Of a stretch of 21,031 nucleotides of DNA, positions 1-8,646 are shown piece by piece. A program made the translations under genes and the position numbers. Under the pieces are notes generated by a model. That model had not been told where the DNA came from, did not search any database, and saw only the letters and a list, made by a program, of their open reading frames with translations. The stretch lies in NCBI GenBank assembly GCA_000969725.1, contig JXSR01S002724.1; one strand, given 5' to 3'. The stretch's first letter is position 1. Each line of letters begins with the position of its first letter. The stretch comes from Ophiothrix spiculata. Taxonomy: Eukaryota > Echinodermata > Ophiuroidea > Amphilepidida > Ophiotrichidae.

Positions 1-299
1 ATCTGATTTTGATATAGCTTTTATTTAAAACAATAGGGGACATCGATTAAGTGATTAGTATTCACGTAAAAGTGTACGTGAAATTCTGCAATACACGGTG
101 TGCTGTACTGTTCAAGCAGGTAATGGTTGGCTGAATTTCAATAGAACTCACATTTACGTTCGCGTTCGCGTTCTGGATGATCGCAAACTCTCCACTATGT
201 CCCAGTAGCCATCTTGTGGATACAACTAAAAAGTTTATTAATTCCTTGATATGAGCTATCAAACAAGAGATTCATCCCTGCAATGTAGAACACAAATGC
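1..299. other. Non-coding DNA, no gene seen
   Basis: No convincing exon. Two small structures are visible: a short hairpin, TTCACGT at 61-67 pairing with ACGTGAA at 76-82, and a brief GTTCGC-type tandem at about 158-173. The open frames here are short and of composition expected by chance. Confidence 0.6.
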
Positions 300-631
300 T
301 TAAAGGAGCATGGTCCGATTGCCTCAACTTTTTTTCAAACTTTTTGAGATTTTTGTACCAAAATGTTGCTTATATTTGTCTCATATCCCATGTGAAATTT
401 CACGGCTTAATTATGTTTCATTTTAGAGATATACATGAAAATGTGTCTAATTATGGTAACCATAATTAATTTTACACAGTAACATATAGGCGCCTCTGAA
501 ATACAAAATTGCCTATAAAATCAAAGCAGTTAGACCGATTAGCTGAAATTTCAAACTAAAATCTTTTGAGTGGTCATTTCTCATATGACATTAAAAAATT
601 AAATTTGAAAAATCGTACCAAGCTCCTTTAA
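300..631. mobile_element. TTAA-flanked MITE (piggyBac/Kolobok-type target)
   Basis: The element body is 304-627. It is bounded on both sides by TTAA (300-303 and 628-631), the expected target duplication. The left end reads AGGAGCATGGTCCGATT and the reverse complement of the right end AGGAGCTTGGTACGATT, 15 of 17 matching. Near its midpoint (451-469) is a near-perfect palindrome, AATTATGG on one side and CCATAATT on the other. No transposase frame, so it is non-autonomous. TTAA duplications are typical of piggyBac and Kolobok superfamilies; the ends alone do not say which. Confidence 0.75.
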
Positions 632-648
632 TAGAATGAATATAATGC

Positions 649-1088
649 ATTTTCTCCCCGGGGGGGAGGGGGGCACTTAGCCATACTGTTGTACACATGC
701 GTGAACAAAAAAACACGGAAAAAGGGTTTTTTTTTGTCTAGGGGTCCAAAAACACTGATTTTCAACAAAAAGTGGTATTTTTTCAAAATCGAATCACGTG
801 TTTGGAGTAATTTTGTAGACTTGTCTGTCCATATTTCACATAGCTGACCTGAAATCTTAAAACTAAGTGCTTCTTAAGTCTTTTCAGGGCGTAGGCTTTA
901 AACTTGCTTAGGGTTGTTTATTTAGAAAAACTTGTTAAGGGGGTAAAATGAAAGAATAACCGTGTGAAATCCTTGTTTTGGGGTCATTATTTAAGGCTAC
1001 TCGAAAACTTGTTCAGGGGGTATTTTTAAAACCTTTGTTCACACATGTGTACACCATTATAGCTAAGTGGGCCCCCCGGGATTTTCGC
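649..1088. mobile_element. MITE with long GC-rich terminal inverted repeats and 8-bp target duplication
   Basis: The body is 657-1080 and begins and ends with CCCGGG. Terminal inverted repeats run about 50 bp: both ends carry a G-run, then CACTTAGC, TGTACACATG and GTGAACAAA in the same order on opposite strands. The flanks ATTTTCTC (649-656) and ATTTTCGC (1081-1088) agree at 7 of 8 positions and look like an 8-bp target duplication, as made by hAT, P and Merlin elements. There is no transposase. It ends 82 bases before candidate exon 1171-1228. Confidence 0.75.
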
Positions 1089-1170
1089 TCACTGTGTTTG
1101 CAAAGAATTCATGAACAAATCCTGAACCATTTCTTCTTTGCTGATTTTTTTTGTTTTCTGTACATTTTAG

Positions 1171-1228
1171 GGTGGTGCTGAGCACAACATACCAGTATTA
1201 GTTTCCAGAATATTCAAGGACCAAGCAG
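1171..1228 (+). CDS. Candidate internal exon, unknown protein
   Basis: The preceding bases are a T-rich tract ending TACATTTTAG, a plausible acceptor. The exon is followed by CAG|GTATGG, a strong donor. Only one frame is open: from base 1171 it encodes GGAEHNIPVLVSRIFKDQA plus one extra base (58 nt, leaving phase 1). I do not recognise the peptide and name no function. The exon sits between two MITEs, one ending 90 bases upstream and one starting 12 bases past the donor. Its phase does not fit candidate exon 8562-8646 directly, since joining them gives a stop at once. A further exon, another donor, or a false call must explain this. An open frame of 58 nt is not rare by chance, so the splice borders carry most of the weight. 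Confidence 0.4.
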
Positions 1229-1240
1229 GTATGGTTACAT

Positions 1241-1902
1241 TACACTCCCGGTCAAAAGTGTTTGCGCACCTTTAAATACGGGCAAAAACGTAATTATTAA
1301 ATCAAACGACCAATACTGTGAAAAAATTAATGTTTTTTATAGGTGCTTAATGTATATAATATAAGAAATTTATGTTTCCTCAGATATTCGATCTTCCATA
1401 ACCTGAAAAATGACCGACTGCAGCAAACACAAATATATCAAACGAACAAGATTCTGAATAAATTCATGTTTTTATTAGTGCCTAATGTATCCAATATAAA
1501 TAATCTGTTTCCTCAGATATTCGATCTTCCATAACCTGATGGCTGATTTCCTGCAGCATATACAAATACACCACACGCACTTTTTGCTATGTACCTTATG
1601 TAGTTTATTAGTCCAGTGCTCGTTATCACTGTGTAACCGTAAAGAACATTTTCAGGTCATAAGTTTTCCAGGAAACAAATGTGCAGTTATGTATTCAATT
1701 TCCGTTTTTGAATGTGCGGAAAAAAGTTTACAGTATGTTTAGCATGCCATATTGTCAAATAAGGTAAATGCAATTCCTGTTGAGTTCTTTAGATCTATAT
1801 GTAAAATATAAATCTGAAAAAAAAATTACGTAAATGATGAACAGTTCTCGAGATGTGGCTGATTAAAGGTTTTGTGCGCAAACACTTTTGACCGGGAGTG
1901 TA
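1241..1902. mobile_element. Tc1/mariner-like non-autonomous transposon
   Basis: The body is 1243-1900, flanked on both sides by TA (1241-1242 and 1901-1902). The terminal inverted repeats are 27 bp and perfect, beginning CACTCCCGGTCAAAAGTGTT and ending in GCGCAC. The CACT(N)CCGGTCAAAAG start and TA target are hallmarks of Tc1/mariner elements. At about 658 bp and with no transposase frame, it must be mobilised in trans. The perfect ends suggest it is fairly young or selected by its transposase. It lies just past the donor of candidate exon 1171-1228. Confidence 0.88.
1331..1600. repeat. Two-copy tandem repeat inside the Tc1-like element
   Basis: Two diverged copies with a period of about 133-136 bp lie inside the transposon. 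Shared blocks include TTTCCTCAGATATTCGATCT (starting near 1374 and 1507), CTTCCATAACCTGA, and the TAATGTAT block near 1348 and 1481. A partial third trace may follow near 1590-1615. Confidence 0.75.
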
Positions 1903-2129
1903 TCTTTATATGGTGCTCAATGTGTTCCAACTTAATGCTCATAATGTTTGTGTAAACAGAGCAATTTACACACATTTTTGTTTTCCCTATCTTTAGCCAT
2001 AGCGGGTATGAACTCAAGTCCTTGTGACAAGACCTTAGACAGCTCCCATTAATTATATCTGAAGCCTCTTTTCGATGTGCCAAATAACATTTGATGAAAT
2101 ATAAAATAAAAAAATGCACACACTTCCCT

Positions 2130-2603
2130 TTAATAGGGCCCAGTCACACACATCAACATATAGAGCATAACATGTATACAATGGTGTGTTTGAAATTTTG
2201 ACTCGAAACTCAAAAACGCTGACTCGAAACTAGATAAAAACAAACACACCACATACTGTACTAAAGTTTCACATCCTGAACCTGTACCAAACGGACATCA
2301 GTATGGATAATGAATTGAATGTATGAATAGCGGACACAATGAATTAACATACTTGTAATGAGCACACAAAAAGCAACAATGTATAAAACAGAACAATAAT
2401 GGGATCTAAAGGCCATGTCACACATCACTGTACCGTGCGAATAACGTACTAATAACGTACACTGGTTTGGTAATCGATTACATGCATTTCAATGACCAAA
2501 CCAGTGTACGTTATTAGTTCGTTATTTGTACGTTTCGTGATGTATGACAGAGCCCTTATGGGTATGTTTGGCTCTATATAGTAATGTGTGACTGAGCCCT
2601 TAA
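2130..2603. mobile_element. TTAA-flanked MITE (outer, host of a nested copy)
   Basis: The body is 2134-2599 between TTAA at 2130-2133 and TTAA at 2600-2603. The left end reads TAGGGCCCAGTCACACACAT; the right end, read in reverse complement, reads GGGCTCAGTCACACATTACT. Similarity continues inward to a TATAGAGC block in both arms. No protein is encoded. It contains a related smaller element at 2406-2559. Confidence 0.75.
2406..2559. mobile_element. Nested palindromic MITE, same family as its host
   Basis: The body is about 2410-2555. Its ends (AGGCCATGTCACACATC and, reversed, GGGCTCTGTCATACATC) resemble those of the surrounding element. The flanks CTAA (2406-2409) and TTAT (2556-2559) may be decayed TTAA. 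The core is a perfect 23-bp inverted repeat (2449-2471 with 2495-2517, containing AACGTACACTGGTTTGGT) around a 23-nt loop. The whole element can fold into one long hairpin. Confidence 0.72.
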
Positions 2604-3160
2604 CACCCCTGCTAGGTGGTTCCCAATAAGGTTTTTGAGCTTGCGCCAATTCGAGCAATTTTGACAAAGTTGAAGAGGAATTTACGCAAAAACCATGAGC
2701 TGAGGCTGAAAATTGATCAAATAAAGCCAGGAAAACAATCTTTTTTACAAATTTTCAGAAACCTGTTGCACCAATTTTCCCGGCTTCTGCACCAATGGCG
2801 CGCCATACGGCCTTAGCAGGAACACTGGTCCCACACCCTTTTCCCAGATGCTTATTGCATCTATATCAAAATCTGTTTGAGTTGAATTTTGCGTTTGCTT
2901 CAGATTCGTCATCTGGTTTGTTGTCTCCATCCTTCTCTCAAAAATAAATCCACGATGTCTCTGTAAATTTAGCTAAACCATTTTCCATTATCTCCAATTT
3001 GAACCTGCTAAAAGCACACTCTTTCTTACTCATCAAAGGGTAAGAGTTTTTTCATTTTATGCAACTTGGGAAGGAGTCCCACTTATTATTCAACCGCACA
3101 ATTTCACGAGTAACTTAAGTAGCGCATCACCTGCCTTTAGGATGCTTATGTAGCACTTAG
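2604..3160. other. Non-coding DNA, no gene seen
   Basis: The segment 2615-2940 is somewhat richer in G and C and less repetitive than its surroundings, with modest open frames on both strands. None has splice borders or a recognisable family. It could be a decayed transposon or old coding relic; nothing here supports a firm call. Confidence 0.45.
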
Positions 3161-3440
3161 ATGCTGAAAAAGCTTGTAGATTACGATTAGCGTTCAACAA
3201 ATTGCTGTATGTGCGAACCATTTTACAATCACATTGCTGGCTGTCACATATGGTCCCCAATTGTTACATTTAAGTCAAAACATATATTCTTGTTCTGAAT
3301 GATGTACATTGCTATTGATTTGAAATTGAAAAAAAAGTGTATAAATTTCTTAGATGTGAAAAACTTTAAGATTATGATTAGTGTTCAAAAAAATTACATA
3401 TTTGCAAACCATTTTACAATCTCATTGCTTGCTGTTAGAA
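3161..3440. repeat. Diverged direct repeat pair, about 190 bp apart
   Basis: The copies lie at about 3161-3248 and 3352-3438 and look roughly 75-80% alike by eye. Shared blocks are GATTA(C/T)GATTAG(C/T)GTTCAA, (G/A)AACCATTTTACAATC and CATTGCT(G/T)GCTGT. The spacer includes a TGTACATTGCTATTGATTTG stretch that recurs near 5000-5020, linking this region to the degenerate repeat family further right. Confidence 0.65.
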
Positions 3441-3547
3441 ACAGCAAAAAATCAATATAAAACCTTGATATTTGTGTCGCAAAATTGGCTTATTTTCACT
3501 AAATATTAATGGGACAGTAATCTCGACAGTGTTCGATTTACCACCTG

Positions 3548-3725
3548 TTCACCTGCACAAATGCAGGCGACTTTGGTTTTGTGCAGGTAGCTTTTCAACC
3601 CTACCTGCACATGTGCATGTAATATTTTGGCCCTGTAACTTCAAAATTTGTTTGTGTGCAAGTTACTTTCATTTTGTGCAGGTAGTTTTTTTATATTACC
3701 TGCACAATTGCAGGTAACTTAATTT
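3548..3725. repeat. Cluster of ACCTGCAC / GTGCAGGT palindromic motifs
   Basis: At least five copies of ACCTGCAC or its reverse complement occur in 180 bases, several arranged as near palindromes such as TTACCTGCACAATTGCAGGT at the right edge. Two larger units with a period of 95 bp share TTTTGTGCAGGTAG (GTGCAGGTAG at 3581 and 3676). The TTTTGTGCAG|GTAG blocks mimic both splice acceptor and donor, but the frames around them are not convincing exons. Confidence 0.7.
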
Positions 3726-3894
3726 TTGTAAAACGAACACTGAATCTCGAGACAGTAAAAGTAGTAAATCTGGTCTGAACATGTAGCAAGTGCTTCTTCC
3801 ATTCCGTCCACAGACGACCGATGATGATGAGAAACAGTGCCATATATGCAATTATAACATTATTTTAAAGTCCAATTATAACATTATTCACATG

Positions 3895-5110
3895 TTATAG
3901 ATTTGATCAGCTTTGTAAATTTAATCTGTAATGAGTAAAGCTTTAGTACAAATTACAAGCTGTCTTTACTGTTTTGCTAATGATGTATTCTCAATCATTA
4001 AGCATTTCTCTTCAAGTCCCAATCAGATATTCTTGTTACAAACCAATGTTTCTTACATGTTCAATATTTGTAAATTTGATCTGAAATGGGAAACAGTTAG
4101 GTAATAACTTTAAAGATGATACTTTTGTTACCATTGCACAGGTCTCGCCAATCTTTATTTTTTATCGAAGTCCAAATATATGTGATGGCTCACCCCGAAA
4201 GGGGGGGACTTTGAAAATGATATCGATTTTGATTTTTTCATTTTATCTGTTGCAGCATTTTCTAAGCTTTAAAATGACACCTTACTGGTTGAAATTGATC
4301 AGGGCGATCAAATTTTACAACAGAAAATCTGCTGTAAATTCTTATTATTTTCGTTATTTTCCTATTGCCTATTTTCATCAGTTTCTCAAAAAGTGTTCTG
4401 TCGCAAAGTACCTCTTTTCGGGTATATATTTTGTTTAACTCAAGTGTTTCTTAACACTAAACACTTATGACCACTTTGTTTAAAAACTATATCTTCTGAA
4501 ATTTGCAAGTCAAAAATTGCAGATTTTCACCTGGATTTGAACCCGGGACCTCGCTTCCCGATCTGATTATCACTATGTAAAGCCACTGAGCAGGCGCCTC
4601 CATGGCAGCAATTTTGATCATAGCTAACTCGGGTCTATGACGTATTTGGACTTTGTGCAAATGGAGTATTTTGAGATTCAGCGGGATTAGGGTTAATATT
4701 GTCTTGTGAATTTGATCTGAAATGAGTAGAGCTTTGTACAAATTGGAAGCTGTCTGGTCTGGTAAAATAAAGATTTGTTTTTGTTAAAGAGAAGGTGATA
4801 TGACAAGATGTTAAGATGCTCTGCATTTTGTAAGATGTTATAGATTCGTAAATTTGATTTGAAATGGGAAAAGCTTCAAATGGCACAGACTGTCAGCTGC
4901 ATTTTCTTATAAGAAATTTGTTGTTTTCAAGTAAAAGAAATTGTAATTTGTATGTACTAGATTTTAAAGTATATTATTGTGTAGCTTCACTATATGCTTT
5001 GTACGTTGTTATTGATTTGTGAATTTGATCTGATATGGGAAAAGCTTCAATACATATTGGAAGTTGCTTTTACCGTGAACTTGAAGGGATTTGTTTTTGA
5101 AGAGTAGGCA
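3895..5110. repeat. Degenerate repeat family with AATTTGATCTGAAATGGGAA core
   Basis: The core (G)TAAATTTGATCTGAAATGGG, often followed by AAAAGCTTCA and then by AAATTGGAAGCTGTCT or similar, recurs near 3915, 4070, 4708, 4853 and 5023, with weaker traces near 3300 and 5745-5800. Spacing is irregular (about 145 to 170 bp where adjacent). The plus-strand translation of the best copy (about 5023-5106) is open, but the others carry stops, so there is no case for a gene. It reads as an old, expanded tandem or dispersed repeat. Confidence 0.6.
4515..4610 (-). mobile_element. tRNA-derived SINE head (tRNA-Pro-like)
   Basis: On the minus strand an A box (TGCTCAGTGGC, 4592-4582) is followed 38 bases later by a B box (GGTTCAAATCC, 4543-4533), the spacing of a polymerase III internal promoter. 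The bases before the B box, GAGGTCCCGGGTTCAAATCC, match the T-arm of eukaryotic tRNA-Pro, and a CGG lies where the anticodon would be. Stems do not pair well enough for a working tRNA, so this is a SINE head or tRNA pseudogene. Confidence 0.65.
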
Positions 5111-5426
5111 GTTTTTACAAGATGATGTTAGAACATATTTGATTTCATTTTGGAAAGACGTTTGGGATATGATATCCTCTTCTTGTGTTCAATGGGAAAA
5201 TGGAAGATGTTCTTTTCTTTAAAAGATGCAAAAAAGAGGGGTTGTTGTTTATGGAATATATTCAAAGATGGAGCATCTTTGATATATTTTATGATTTTCG
5301 TATTATTATTTTCTTATCTAAGAAATATTTGTTATTTTTAAGATTGTTTTTGTATTTAACTACTTTGGGATATTTACTAGAATATTACAAATACTATTCA
5401 CCCATCCAAACCACACCTCTTACCCC

Positions 5427-5570
5427 CAGGGGTGTGAGAGTTCAGCTTTTTTCATGCCTTCAAAAGAGTCATAATTTCAGCTTTTTCTTTCATTTTCAGC
5501 CTGTTTTGAGCATTTTGTCACTATTTTCCACTCTTTTCAGCTTTTTTATCACCCGGCTCACACACCCCTG
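5427..5570. mobile_element. Small hAT-like MITE with CAGGGGTGTG ends
   Basis: The left end CAGGGGTGTGAGAG is matched by CTCACACACCCCTG at the right end in inverted orientation. Length is 144 bp. The flanks TCTTACCCC and TGTAACCCC agree at 7 of 9 positions, a weak candidate target duplication. The inside is T-rich with repeated TTTCAGCTTTTT blocks. CAGGG...CCCTG termini are typical of hAT elements; a longer open frame that runs through here is not a gene. Confidence 0.6.
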
Positions 5571-6314
5571 TGTAACCCCTCCGCTTACAAATAAAACCCC
5601 GCTGAAGTTGTTAAAACCTAAGTGTTTCATTCAAATCATATTTCCAAATCGCCTTTCCATGTTAGTGACAAGTTTTACTCAACATAAATGTCCCATTTAC
5701 ATGAATGTCGGAACTCTTGACCCTTTGTTCATCAGTATTACGACTTCCAAATTAGAAGTGAAATGGGGAAGAGCCAGGAGCGCAAATTGGAAGTTACGAG
5801 TAATCTCATGTGACACGTGATGGAATGTGCCTCGTTTAATTGAAAATCTTCAAGATGATGATGAGGAGATATTTGGTTTCACTCTTACTACAACAAATAT
5901 CTTAAAGGAAGGTTTCCTTCAAAATGATTTTTAGAAAAAATATAAAAAAGAAAAGGATATGGCAATTGGTCTTGCCAAAATAGGATTTTGTAAACATATA
6001 TTTTGAATGAAAATTTTTATTTTTTTCCTATAAGACATTTCCAACATCCTAAATCTACAATATTTTTGCTCGGAAGAAAGTTTTGGAAAGATCTTTTTTT
6101 TTAAATAGAAATTTTTGAAAGTGAAAAAAAAAGAAAATGAAAGATCACCAATGAAGACATCCATCTTACTGGCTAAGATAATTTACAGACGCTTTTGTTC
6201 AAAAAAAAATTTGAAAAAAAGAATTGTTCTGTCTGTAAAGGGTTACTCAGGAATTGTTTGCCTGGAAGGGCTCCAAGATGTTTTTAAATTCAGTTTTTTG
6301 AATGCACTAAGAAG
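5571..6314. other. AT-rich non-coding DNA
   Basis: No exon or clear repeat beyond a faint member of the degenerate family near 5745-5800. The stretch 5920-6240 is very A- and T-rich with long homopolymer runs; its open frames are rich in lysine and phenylalanine, as expected from composition alone. Confidence 0.5.
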
Positions 6315-6432
6315 ACCAGAGTACCCAGAGAAAATCCTGCGGGAGCAAGCATGGACTGAAAACCAAATGCACAGGAATCGAACCCGGGACCTCATTGGTG
6401 CAAAGGGAGGGAACTACCGCTGCGCCAATCTG
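6315..6432 (-). mobile_element. tRNA-derived SINE (tRNA-Ala-like head plus body)
   Basis: On the minus strand the A box region TGGCGCAGCGGTAGT (6427-6413) is followed by a B box, GGTTCGATTCC (6384-6374). TTTGCAC between them resembles a tRNA-Ala(TGC) anticodon loop, and GAGGTCCCGGGTTCGA resembles its T-arm. Next to the head, 6315-6340 (plus strand CCAGAGTACCCAGAGAAAA) matches a box I recall in the body of SINEs from many animals. This makes a SINE much more likely than a tRNA gene. Confidence 0.72.
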
Positions 6433-6626
6433 CTAATGATGCGATTTGGTAAAATGAAAATGCATTTAGAGACGTGTTGAAAATTCAAGTATATTTCATG
6501 CCACAACTTTTAAAGTTTAACTCTGCTGCATCTTGTAAAAATTACCTTCCTTTCTATTAAAACTTGTGTATTAATAACATATTATGGATTTAGATGTCTC
6601 AAAGTGTGAGTCCTTCCAAAGAGTGT

Positions 6627-6930
6627 GAAATGAAAAGATGATACCAAATATTCCAAGTTAAACAGTTTGCCAAAGTGTTAAATAGAAACCGGTAAAGCTG
6701 GTTAGGTGTATTTGGTTTCATGCTGTCAAATGGTTTGTAGTATGATACTCTACTTCTGATGCCTAGCTTGGATGATATCAATATCAGCAAAATGATGATG
6801 GGTAAAGCGGGATGTGTTGGGTGTTATGTTGCATGTAGGAAAGAGAAGAAGTCAATGTTTTGAAGGAAAAAATGTGTTTTTATTCAATATGGAATTGTGA
6901 GATAGGTGATTTGGAAAAGGGTTATTGATT
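6627..6930. repeat. Direct duplication, copy 1 of 2
   Basis: This segment is nearly identical to 7488-7804. Differences are a few substitutions plus a 12-base gap in this copy after GCCTAGCTTG and a 1-2 base gap in a T-run. Copies are in direct orientation, starts 861 bp apart. The borders show no TG...CA ends or primer-binding site, so an LTR pair is not supported. The flanks diverge sharply at GTTATTGATT. Confidence 0.88.
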
Positions 6931-7185
6931 AACAATGTGTTTTTGTATTTGTGAAATTTGTGTGCTTGCTTGGTAGAATAAAGAGGTATTGGGTTTTTGA
7001 TTCCTGGTAAAATTGATAGATTGGAAAGATATTTCATAACAAAACAAATAGTTTTGTGGGAATGGGAATGTTTTATAAGGCATTTAGGCGACTTTCAGAC
7101 GGTGTTTTGGAATTGCAAAATGGTGCAAAGTAGTCAGAATTAAACACTTAAAAAGTGACATTTTGATGTCTGTGCACCTTAATGA

Positions 7186-7203
7186 TTATAATAATAATAA
7201 TTA
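7186..7203. repeat. Short ATA microsatellite
   Basis: A run of ATA/TAA triplets (ATAATAATAATAATTA). It lies in the spacer between the two copies of the 0.3-kb duplication. Confidence 0.7.
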
Positions 7204-7361
7204 TGGAGGGTTCTTATAAAGGTGCACTCATCAAAGATCTCAATATGCATAAACAAATAAAACAAACAAATCACATCTGTGAATCCAGACAAATCTGATG
7301 AAAAAGATAAGTTTCAAAGTGCTTTTTTGAACCGATTAATCGAATGTATGTTACTTTTAAA

Positions 7362-7390
7362 GGCTGTTTGGAAGCGAACTCCAAACAGCC
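7362..7390. repeat. Perfect 11-bp hairpin
   Basis: GGCTGTTTGGA (7362-7372) and TCCAAACAGCC (7380-7390) pair perfectly around a 7-nt loop. It lies in the spacer of the direct duplication. It could be the tip of a larger decayed palindromic element; no T-tract follows and there is no sign of an RNA gene. Confidence 0.8.
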
Positions 7391-7487
7391 GGGGCAGCGA
7401 AATGAAATGAGCATTTTTAAAATCGGTGTATAGCATAATATAAGAGGACATTTTTATTCTCAAGTTGTAGGTTATAGCAAAAATAGC

Positions 7488-7804
7488 GAAATGAAAAGAT
7501 GATACCAAATATTCCTAGTTAAACAGTTTGCCAAAGTGTTAAATAGAAACCGGTAAAGCTGGTTAGGTGTATTTGGTTTCATGCTGTCAAATGGTTTGTA
7601 GTATGATACTCTACTTTTGATGCCTAGCTTGCATGATGAAAGGGATGATATCAATATCAGCAAAATGATGATGGGTAAAGCGGGATGTGTTGGGTGTTAT
7701 GTTGCATGTAGGAAAGAGAAGAAGTCAATGTTTTGAAGAAAAAAATGTGTTCTTTTATTCAATATGGAATTGTGAGATAGGTGATTTGGAAAAGGGTTAT
7801 TGAT
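7488..7804. repeat. Direct duplication, copy 2 of 2
   Basis: Second copy of 6627-6930, roughly 97-98% alike outside gaps. It carries 12 extra bases (CATGATGAAAGG) after GCCTAGCTTG. That extra block looks like a slippage copy of the neighbouring GATGAT-rich sequence. Beyond 7804 the copies share only short words such as GTGCTTGCTT. Confidence 0.88.
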
Positions 7805-7992
7805 TTTTGTTTTGTATTGGGGTTATTAATTTGTCTTGTATTGGTTTGTTTGTGTGTGGTGCTTGCTTTCTTGGTTATTTGCTATGTACGCTCGTGGGGA
7901 GGCACCCATGTGTTTAGTGATGAGGTTATAATCCCTGTCAATTTAAGATATGAGTTCCTCCCACAGGAGTGTATAGCAAATACCGTATTATA

Positions 7993-8368
7993 CAAGGGTT
8001 TAGCCAGAGAGCCGTCCAACCGTCATTTGGACGGCTGATCACGAAAATGGACACCCTGTAAAATGCAAAGACCGTCCAATAAGGCGTCCAAAAATGCATT
8101 TTACCATATGAAATTCAATGTTGAATGTTAGAATTTATCTTCAATAATCATGATCATCACTAATTCTGATTAATTTATGTACTTTGTGGACTTCAAATTG
8201 GGCTTTATACCACGTTGTGTCTTCAATCGTTTGCCGGAATGTTGGTATAACTTAATCATCGTTTTCTTTGTCAAGTATGAATATTAATCATGCTGATGTC
8301 ACAATGTCTTGATTGAAGTTTGCCTTGGAATTTGGACGCTCTACTTTCAAATCCTGGCTAAACCCTTG
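7993..8368. mobile_element. hAT-like MITE with CAAGGGTTTAGCCAG ends
   Basis: Perfect 15-bp terminal inverted repeats: CAAGGGTTTAGCCAG at 7993-8007 and its complement at 8354-8368. Similarity resumes inward with AGAGC(C)GTCCAA on both arms after an unequal gap. Next to the left end is a perfect sub-hairpin, GCCGTCCAA with TTGGACGGC (8011-8035). ACCGTAT occurs on both flanks (7982-7988 and 8369-8375), a possible target duplication separated from the left end by a few extra bases. No protein coded. Confidence 0.75.
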
Positions 8369-8561
8369 ACCGTATACCGTATACGTCTATGTGATCGCAG
8401 ACCGATGGGTGCTTAAAATGAGGAGTTAACATTACTGTTCCAGATCTTTTAAACAAAAAATATGATTGATTTCACTTGGTACTTAAAAATGAAACGTTGA
8501 CATTACAACATGTATAAATCAATTAATTAGTGAATTTGTGTGTTTTTCTTTTTCATTTCAG

Positions 8562-8646
8562 AATGATCCTTTGAGTGAAAAGGATGGTCCAAAAGATAAT
8601 ATAGTCCAAGTAGCACCACAAAAAATTGTAGTTAACACAAGGCCAG
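8562..8646 (+). CDS. Candidate internal exon, unknown protein
   Basis: A very good acceptor (T-rich tract ending TTTCATTTCAG) precedes the exon and a near-consensus donor, CAG|GTAGGT, follows. Only one of three frames is open. It starts at phase 0 and reads NDPLSEKDGPKDNIVQ, then VAPQKIVVNTRP, leaving one base (85 nt). The peptide is charged and polar, like a disordered linker; I recognise no domain or family. It joins in frame to the candidate terminal exon at 15102, forming an alanine codon across the junction. It does not join in frame to 1171-1228. Composition is less T-rich than the flanks. If the links hold, the introns on either side are about 7.3 kb (or two shorter ones) and 6.5 kb. 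Confidence 0.55.

Noticed and set aside
2745-2930. Minus-strand frame starting METTNQMTNLKQ
   Set aside because: No recognisable domain, no splice borders, and a competing open frame on the other strand.
3814-3900. Possible exon after the pyrimidine-rich tract ending CCGTCCACAG (TTDDDEKQCHICNYNIIL)
   Set aside because: The acceptor is good, but no convincing donor precedes the stop, the frame runs into a duplicated AATTATAACATTATT block, and it cannot bridge the phase gap after 1228.
4515-4610. Functional tRNA-Pro gene
   Set aside because: A and B boxes are present, but the acceptor and anticodon stems do not pair properly and there is no clear T-run terminator.
5185-5820. Plus-strand open frame of 211 codons, the longest in the window
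   Set aside because: It runs straight through the 5427-5570 MITE, is dominated by Phe, Leu, Ile and Ser from T-rich DNA, and resembles no family.
6115-6480. Plus-strand open frame of 121 codons
   Set aside because: Its first half is A-rich lysine codons and its second half is antisense to a tRNA-derived SINE.
6627-7804. Miniature LTR retrotransposon (TRIM) with 0.3-kb LTRs
   Set aside because: Repeat borders lack TG...CA, there is no primer-binding site or polypurine tract, and no target duplication was found.
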